Notes under the pieces: generated by a model | Told to the model about the DNA's origin: nothing | The model's database searches: none | What the model saw: the letters and a program-made list of their open reading frames with translations, nothing else | Shown: positions 59,246 to 64,000 of the stretch, piece after piece | How the letters are laid out: every line of letters begins with the position of its first letter | How positions within the stretch are numbered: position 1 is the stretch's first letter | Made by a program: the position numbers and the translations under genes | Assembly: GCF_010500615.1 (NCBI RefSeq) | Contig: NZ_JAAGNX010000001.1 | Location: 1,131,531-1,195,530, forward strand | Reading direction: 5' to 3' | Source: Oceanipulchritudo coccoides | GTDB lineage: Bacteria > Verrucomicrobiota > Verrucomicrobiia > Opitutales > Oceanipulchritudinaceae | Length of the DNA stretch: 64,000 nt

Positions 59246-60075
59246 GCGCAAAAACTATCGAGGACTTATCCAAGTGTGCGGTTCACACGATCACGACCAA
59301 GCCATGGGCCATTGAGACAGCGATTGATCAATATGCCAAAGCTGGATTCGGCGGAATAACTGTCTGGCGCGACGCCATGAAAGGGCGGGATATCGACCTT
59401 GTCCGGCAACATATCAAGGATGCTGGGTTGAAAACCGCGGCCTTGGTACGGGGCGGTTTTTTCTGCTACGGAAATCCTGAAGACCGCATGAAAGCTTTCG
59501 CCGATAACCGGCTGGCAATTCGCGAAGCGGAAACCCTTGGCGCCCCAATGGTGGTACTGGTCTGTGGTGCGCGCCCTGGCCAGAGCCTTGAGGAAAGCCG
59601 TAAGCAGATCCGTGAGGGAATTGAGACGGTGCTTCCGCATGCTGAAGCCAGCGGCGTGACTCTGGCCATCGAGCCGCTTCATCCGATGTATGCGGATGAC
59701 CGTTCGGCGATCAACACCTTACGAAGCGCCAATGAGCTGGCCGAGTATTTCAATTCCGATTACGTTGGGATTGCCGTTGATGTGTATCACCTCTGGTGGG
59801 ATCCGGACCTTGAGAAGGAAATCAAGCGTTGTGGAAAAAAGGGCAATCTTTCCGCCTTCCATGTCTGCGACTGGCGCACACCCACTGAGGACCTGCTGCT
59901 TGACCGCGGGCTGATGGGTGAAGGCTGTATCGATATTCCCACTATTCGTGGATGGGTCGAGGCTGCCGGTTTTGATGGATTCAACGAGGTTGAAATTTTC
60001 AGTAAGCGCCGCTGGGAGTCCGACCAGTCAGAGTGGCTCAACGATATCAAGGCCGCCTACCTGAAACACGTCTAA
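59242..60075 (+). CDS. TIM-barrel sugar isomerase/epimerase-like protein
   Basis: The protein has 277 residues of the xylose-isomerase-like TIM-barrel family. The metal ligands of the family are visible as Glu in LAIEPLHPMYADD, Asp in VDVYHLWWDPD, His in FHVCDWRTP and Glu in NEVEIFSKRRW. Members are isomerases, epimerases or endonuclease IV; this one has no DNA-binding loops, so a sugar or sugar-acid substrate is likely. It is translationally coupled to GH88 and precedes a Gfo/Idh oxidoreductase. No KduI homologue is in the locus, so it may take that step, but this is inference. Confidence 0.85.
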   Translation: MSAKTIEDLSKCAVHTITTKPWAIETAIDQYAKAGFGGITVWRDAMKGRDIDLVRQHIKDAGLKTAALVRGGFFCYGNPEDRMKAFADNRLAIREAETLGAPMVVLVCGARPGQSLEESRKQIREGIETVLPHAEASGVTLAIEPLHPMYADDRSAINTLRSANELAEYFNSDYVGIAVDVYHLWWDPDLEKEIKRCGKKGNLSAFHVCDWRTPTEDLLLDRGLMGEGCIDIPTIRGWVEAAGFDGFNEVEIFSKRRWESDQSEWLNDIKAAYLKHV

Positions 60076-60112
60076 TCCCTGAATTTAGAACAACAGCAAA
60101 TCAAACGTAATT

Positions 60113-61258
60113 ATGAAGACACACACTGTAGGAATTATCATGAACGGCGTGACCGGCCGTATGGGAACAAACCAGCACCTGATGCGGTCGATCGTCGAGA
60201 TCATCAAGCAAGGCGGCGTGCATCTGGGTCCAAATGAGACCATCATGCCTGATCCGATCCTTGTTGGTCGCAATGAGAACAAGTTGAAAAAACTCTGCAA
60301 GCAAAGCGGTGTCGAAAAATACACGACAGATCTCGACAGCGTCCTTAAGGATCCGTCCTATACGATTTACTTCGATGCACAGACCACCGGCCGTCGGGCG
60401 GATGCAGTCAAGAAGGCAGCGGAAGCAGGCAAGCACGTCTATTGTGAAAAGCCGACAGCCGTTAATGCTAAAGTCGCTTTGGAAATTGCCGACTTCTGTG
60501 AGAAGGCCGGTGTCAAGAACGGTGTGGTGCAGGACAAGCTCTGGCTGCCCGGGATGATGAAGCTACAGCGGCTCAAGGAGCAGGGCTTTTTCGGCAAGAT
60601 CCTTTCGGTCCGTGGCGAATTCGGTTACTGGGTCTTCGAAGGCCACAACATTCCCGCCCAGCGTCCGAGCTGGAATTACCGCAAGGAGGATGACGGGGGA
60701 ATGATTGTCGATATGCTTTGTCATTGGCGCTACGTCCTGGACAACCTGTTTGGTGAGGTGAAGGCCGTGAGCTGCCTCGGCGCAACGCACATCCCCGAGC
60801 GTATCGATGAGGATGGCAAACCCTACAAGTGTACAGCCGATGACGCGGCCTATGCGACCTTTGAACTCGAAGGGGACATTATCGCTCATTTCAACAGCAG
60901 CTGGGTGACACGGGTTGACCGGGATGACCTGCTTACACTTCATGTTGACGGAACGCACGGTAGCGCGGTCGCCGGCTTGCGCGGTTGCAAGATTCAACAC
61001 TATGGAAGCACACCGAAGCCGATTTGGAATCCGGACATCGATCAGCCGATTGATTTTCGTGGTGGCTGGCAGGAGGTGCCGGAGCAGGAGAGCTACGACA
61101 ATGCCTTCAAGGTCCAGTGGGAAATGTTTCTCAAGCACGTTGTCGTCGATGCGCCGTTCCGCTGGAGTCTTCGCGAAGGGGCCAAGGGTGTCCAACTCGC
61201 CGAGCTTGGTCTTGAAAGCTGGGCCAAGCGCCAGTGGCTCAAGGTCCCGAAACTGTAA
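60113..61258 (+). CDS. Gfo/Idh/MocA-family oxidoreductase
   Basis: The protein has 381 residues. The N-terminal Rossmann fold is present in an unusual form ([20 protein letters not shown]), followed by the family's catalytic Lys in [12 protein letters not shown] and a C-terminal beta-sheet domain with [18 protein letters not shown]. It oxidises or reduces a sugar or sugar-acid at the expense of NAD(P). The genomic partner is the TIM-barrel isomerase 38 bp upstream; such pairs are common in carbohydrate loci. A longer N-terminus than usual is present between the first two strands ([14 protein letters not shown]). Confidence 0.88.
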   Translation: MKTHTVGIIMNGVTGRMGTNQHLMRSIVEIIKQGGVHLGPNETIMPDPILVGRNENKLKKLCKQSGVEKYTTDLDSVLKDPSYTIYFDAQTTGRRADAVKKAAEAGKHVYCEKPTAVNAKVALEIADFCEKAGVKNGVVQDKLWLPGMMKLQRLKEQGFFGKILSVRGEFGYWVFEGHNIPAQRPSWNYRKEDDGGMIVDMLCHWRYVLDNLFGEVKAVSCLGATHIPERIDEDGKPYKCTADDAAYATFELEGDIIAHFNSSWVTRVDRDDLLTLHVDGTHGSAVAGLRGCKIQHYGSTPKPIWNPDIDQPIDFRGGWQEVPEQESYDNAFKVQWEMFLKHVVVDAPFRWSLREGAKGVQLAELGLESWAKRQWLKVPKL

Positions 61259-61268
61259 TTTGAAATTT

Positions 61269-61346
61269 AACTACAAATTGCACGAATTGAACGAATTCAA
61301 TTTTGGTTTGGATTCTCTTAGCATGCTATTCGCGCGATTCGTAGTT
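61269..61346. repeat. Intergenic imperfect inverted-repeat element upstream of the SDR gene
   Basis: AACTACAAATTGCACGAAT (61269-61287) and the reverse complement of 61328-61346 match at 15 of 19 positions. Further short palindromes (GAATTC and related) lie inside. There is no coding potential. It occupies nearly the whole gap before the SDR gene. Confidence 0.45.
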
Positions 61347-61351
61347 TTAAA

Positions 61352-62143
61352 ATGAACCATGATAAAACGATGAGTAAACAAGTAGCATTGGTGACCGGCG
61401 GGAGCCGGGGAATTGGATTCGGGATTGCCCGCCAACTGGCCGGGCAAGGCTTCGATCTTGCAATCAACGGGATGCGTCCGGAGGCGCAGGTGCAGGAGGC
61501 TCTTGATGAGCTTCGGACACTTGGCGCGGAAGTCATTTATGTACCGGGTGACATCGGTGATGGCGCGGCCCGGAAGCAGATGATTGACTCTGTGCGGGAT
61601 CAGTTCGGCGCCTTGAATTGGCTGGTCAACAATGCCGGGGTTGCTCCGAAACAACGACTCGATCTTCTGGATACTACCGAGGACAGTTTTGATTTTGTGG
61701 TCGGGACCAATCTGCGCGGAGCCTTTTTCCTCAGCCAACTGGCTGCCAATTGGCTGGTTGAACAGAAGCAGGCCAATGCCGGATTCAAAGGTGGAATCAT
61801 CAATGTTTCCTCCATCTCGGCGACCGTGGTTTCCATTAACCGTGGCGAATACTGTATTGCCAAGGCGGGATTGAGCATGGCAACGCAGCTCTTCGCAACT
61901 CGCCTGGGTGAATTTGATCTGCCCGTTTATGAGGTGCGTCCGGGAGTGACGAAGACTGACATGACTTCCGGTGTGACGGACAAATACGACAAGCTGATCG
62001 AGGATGGCTTGTGCGTGACCCGCCGCTGGGGCTTTCCGGATGATATCGGAAAGGCTGTTGGTTCATTGGCCCGCGGAGATTTTCCTTATTCAACCGGCCA
62101 GGTTATCATGGTGGACGGTGGGTTGACCATTCCGCGCCTTTAA
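61352..62143 (+). CDS. Short-chain dehydrogenase/reductase (3-ketoacyl-ACP reductase-like, probably sugar acid)
   Basis: The protein has 263 residues; the ATG at 61370 (MSKQVALV) is an alternative start. The cofactor motif is TGGSRGIGFGIA, followed by NNAGVAP, the catalytic Ser in NVSSISA, the Tyr-x3-Lys in GEYCIAKAG, and RPGVTKTDM. Annotation pipelines usually name it FabG-like, but its context after GH88, an isomerase and a Gfo/Idh oxidoreductase points to sugar-acid reduction or oxidation, a KduD-like role. It lies 93 bp from the previous gene, separated by a repeat element, so co-transcription is possible but not certain. Confidence 0.85.
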   Translation: MNHDKTMSKQVALVTGGSRGIGFGIARQLAGQGFDLAINGMRPEAQVQEALDELRTLGAEVIYVPGDIGDGAARKQMIDSVRDQFGALNWLVNNAGVAPKQRLDLLDTTEDSFDFVVGTNLRGAFFLSQLAANWLVEQKQANAGFKGGIINVSSISATVVSINRGEYCIAKAGLSMATQLFATRLGEFDLPVYEVRPGVTKTDMTSGVTDKYDKLIEDGLCVTRRWGFPDDIGKAVGSLARGDFPYSTGQVIMVDGGLTIPRL

Positions 62144-62221
62144 AGAAGCAGGCCGGCCACCTCAATTAAGGCACTTAAGTGAATTGAGTGCCCTCGGTTC
62201 CTGATGGGAGACTGACGCACG

Positions 62222-62956
62222 ATGGAGTGGGGCAGTCGTGGCAAATCCCTTTGGAAGCGGCTTCTGGATATTGTTTTTCCAAGGACCTGTGTCCAGTGTG
62301 GGCGTTACCTTGAAGAGTGCGGGGAAGTCCGTTTCACCTGCCGCGCGTGCTTTGAGGCATACAAATTCACAAAGGAGCCCCTTTGCGATCAGTGTGGCGT
62401 GCCTTTCTACGGTAAGATCGCCCAGTCCCGCAAATGTGCCGGCTGCGAATCCGCGCCACCGGTTTTCCGGCAGGCGCGATCGATATTCCTGTACCGTGAT
62501 ACTGGGGCGCGCGTGGTGCACTGCCTGAAGTATGAAAAGGGGAGTTGGCTCCAACCGGAAATTACCGCTCTCGTCCGGGCCGATCTGCGCTGGAAGGCCT
62601 ATTTTGAGGATGCCATCCTGGTCCCTGTGCCGCTGCACTTCCGGAAACTGCAGTCGCGGGGCTACAATCAGGCCGAGGTCATCGCCCGTGCAATCTGCGA
62701 GGCCGTTCCTTCCGCCTGTATTAATGCATGTCTGCGGAGGGTCCGCGCCACCCCCAGCCAGACCTTCCTCAGTCGGGAGCAGCGGAAGCACAACATGAGC
62801 GGGGCCTTCTCCTGCGTGAACCCACCGGAAATCATGGGTAGGATTATTGTTGTGGATGACGTTCTGACCACAGGAGCCACCCTTAATGCAGCCGTACAAG
62901 CGCTCAATATGGTCGGTTTGGAGGATATTTATGCCTTTACGCTCGCCCATGGTTGA
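62222..62956 (+). CDS. ComF-family phosphoribosyltransferase-like protein
   Basis: The protein has 244 residues. An N-terminal double zinc finger has CVQCGRYLEEC, CRACF, CDQCGVPFY and CAGCES. The phosphoribosyltransferase-like domain follows with LVPVPLHFRKLQSRGYNQAE, TPSQTFLSREQRKHNMSGAF and the PRPP-binding loop VVDDVLTTGATL. ComF-like proteins are linked to DNA uptake in competent species and occur widely; the exact reaction is not known. It precedes accD by 33 bp. Confidence 0.9.
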   Translation: MEWGSRGKSLWKRLLDIVFPRTCVQCGRYLEECGEVRFTCRACFEAYKFTKEPLCDQCGVPFYGKIAQSRKCAGCESAPPVFRQARSIFLYRDTGARVVHCLKYEKGSWLQPEITALVRADLRWKAYFEDAILVPVPLHFRKLQSRGYNQAEVIARAICEAVPSACINACLRRVRATPSQTFLSREQRKHNMSGAFSCVNPPEIMGRIIVVDDVLTTGATLNAAVQALNMVGLEDIYAFTLAHG

Positions 62957-62989
62957 GTTTAGCTCCCCATTTACTGAATTTTCCGTATT

Positions 62990-63865
62990 ATGCCTTTCTT
63001 TTCAAAACCGACATACTCGACCATTTCACCGGTCAAGAAGAAGGATATTCCCAAGGACCTGTATACCCGTTGTCCGAAATCCGGCGAGCTGGTATACACC
63101 AAGGAGCTTGAAAAAAACTTGATGGTGGTGCCGAAGAGTGGATTTCATTTTCCATTGGACGCTGCTACCCGCATTGAGTCGTTGATCGACGAGGGAACCT
63201 GGAAAGAGTTCGATGACGAGCTGGAGTCCAAGGATCTCCTCAAATTCAAGGATACCAAGGCCTACGCTGACCGGTTGAAGACCTACAAGAAAAAGACCGG
63301 GCTGAATGATGCCATTGTCTGTGGTCTCGGAGAAATGGGCGGTATTCCGGTGAGCCTTTCGGTCATGGATTTTCGTTTTGGAGGGGCCTCGATGGGATCT
63401 GTCGTGGGCGAGAAAATTGCCCGTGCGGTGGAACGCGCAATCGAGGAATCCTGCCCTGTGATAATTGTTGCCGCCTCGGGTGGTGCCCGGATGCAGGAAG
63501 GCATTTACAGTCTCATGCAAATGGCCAAGACCAGTGCTGCGTTGGCGCGGCTCAAACAAGCTGGTTTGCCCTTTATCTCGGTCTTGACCAATCCCACAAC
63601 GGGCGGGGTGACTGCCAGTTTCGCGACCCTCGGAGATCTCATCCTGGCCGAGCCGGAAGCCTTGATCTGCTTTGCCGGACCGCGTGTCATCAAGGAGGGA
63701 ACCAATGAGGAACTGCCAGCCGGATTTCAGCGCACGGAATTTCTTTTGGATCGCGGCCTGATCGACCAGATCGTCCCCCGCGGGGAAATGCGGGAACGGC
63801 TCATCTATTTCCTGAGCGTGCTCTTTCTTAGAAAAGAGATTCCTTCAGAAGAAGAGGCTTCCTAA
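62990..63865 (+). CDS. accD: Acetyl-CoA carboxylase carboxyltransferase subunit beta with degenerate zinc ribbon
   Basis: The protein has 291 residues. Together with AccA it moves CO2 from carboxybiotin to acetyl-CoA in fatty acid synthesis. The crotonase-like core is intact: [46 protein letters not shown] and the [15 protein letters not shown] end. The N-terminal zinc ribbon is not: where AccD has CxxC...CxxC, this protein has C28, S31, V47 and S50 (CPKSG and VVPKSG), so only one of four ligands remains. A birA gene is elsewhere in the window. folC follows 30 bp downstream. Confidence 0.95.
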   Translation: MPFFSKPTYSTISPVKKKDIPKDLYTRCPKSGELVYTKELEKNLMVVPKSGFHFPLDAATRIESLIDEGTWKEFDDELESKDLLKFKDTKAYADRLKTYKKKTGLNDAIVCGLGEMGGIPVSLSVMDFRFGGASMGSVVGEKIARAVERAIEESCPVIIVAASGGARMQEGIYSLMQMAKTSAALARLKQAGLPFISVLTNPTTGGVTASFATLGDLILAEPEALICFAGPRVIKEGTNEELPAGFQRTEFLLDRGLIDQIVPRGEMRERLIYFLSVLFLRKEIPSEEEAS

Positions 63866-63895
63866 GCCGGTTCGCTCACATCCAGGCACTTCTTC

Positions 63896-64000
63896 ATGAA
63901 CCAGACGCTGGATTCTTACGAGGCGGTTCGTTCCTACCTGTATGGCTTGAAGCATCGGGGCGCCCTGTACGGAATTGACCGGATGCGGGAATTTGTTGCC
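63896..64000 (+). CDS. folC: Folylpolyglutamate synthase, N-terminal fragment (cut by window edge)
   Basis: The first 35 residues are visible from the ATG at 63896. They read SYEAVRSYLYGLK, then GALYGIDRMREFV, matching the N-terminal helix pattern of FolC/dihydrofolate synthase (YxxAxxYLxxL...GLxRM). It follows accD by 30 bp, a common gene order in bacteria. The ATP-binding motifs lie outside the window, so the identification rests on the pattern and the neighbour. Confidence 0.75.
   Translation, partial: MNQTLDSYEAVRSYLYGLKHRGALYGIDRMREFVA

Overview
The window looks like a chromosomal piece of a Gram-negative, polysaccharide-degrading bacterium, most probably Verrucomicrobiota (Opitutae/Puniceicoccales type). 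This is inferred from gene content: a TonB-dependent receptor, a Bacteroidetes-style hybrid two-component regulator, large secreted right-handed beta-helix proteins with Verrucomicrobia-like terminal modules, an apolipoprotein N-acyltransferase, PilT, and generally poor Shine-Dalgarno sequences. No rRNA is present to settle the taxonomy.

Region 1 (1-17487) is a carbohydrate-utilisation locus. It holds the end of a TonB-dependent receptor, a one-protein hybrid two-component system, and a four-gene run of secreted modular proteins (5265-13652) that share and reshuffle an unrecognised ~200-residue domain, a Trp/Tyr-rich C-terminal domain and beta-helix domains. It then has a CIA30-fold protein, a further beta-helix protein and an organophosphate/hexuronate-type MFS permease. 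The promoters of the first modular gene (5265) and of the separate beta-helix gene (about 14406) carry the same two-part motif with identical 16-base spacing, a good candidate operator for the hybrid regulator.

Region 2 (17746-19655) is a small tRNA-Lys-associated island. A 22-bp exact copy of the tRNA 3' end lies 1.7 kb downstream of the intact tRNA-Lys(UUU), enclosing an AAA/DUF4143 ATPase and a frameshifted small gene, with no integrase. A second, broken tRNA-Lys copy lies just upstream of the intact one.

Region 3 (19792-55681) is mostly housekeeping, tightly packed with many 4-base overlaps: an ECF sigma factor, dapA-dapB-ruvA, pilT, a radical-SAM activase, proA-nadC-birA, a PfkB kinase, a gamma-glutamyltransferase homologue, mscS, mannose-1-phosphate guanylyltransferase, metH, tgt, secA-lnt-tag, a tail-specific protease, a nuclease-helicase fusion and an octahaem cytochrome c. 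Several proteins have lost metal ligands usual in their families: Tgt and AccD (zinc), the SecA tail (zinc) and the XPD/DinG-like helicase (Fe-S cysteines).

Region 4 (56431-62143) is a second sugar-acid locus. A KDPG aldolase is divergent from a cupin-type XRE regulator, which is followed by a GH88 unsaturated glucuronyl hydrolase, a TIM-barrel isomerase-like protein, a Gfo/Idh oxidoreductase and an SDR. Together with region 1 this suggests growth on a uronate-containing polysaccharide cleaved by lyases, although no lyase family can be named from sequence alone. The window ends in comF, accD and the start of folC.
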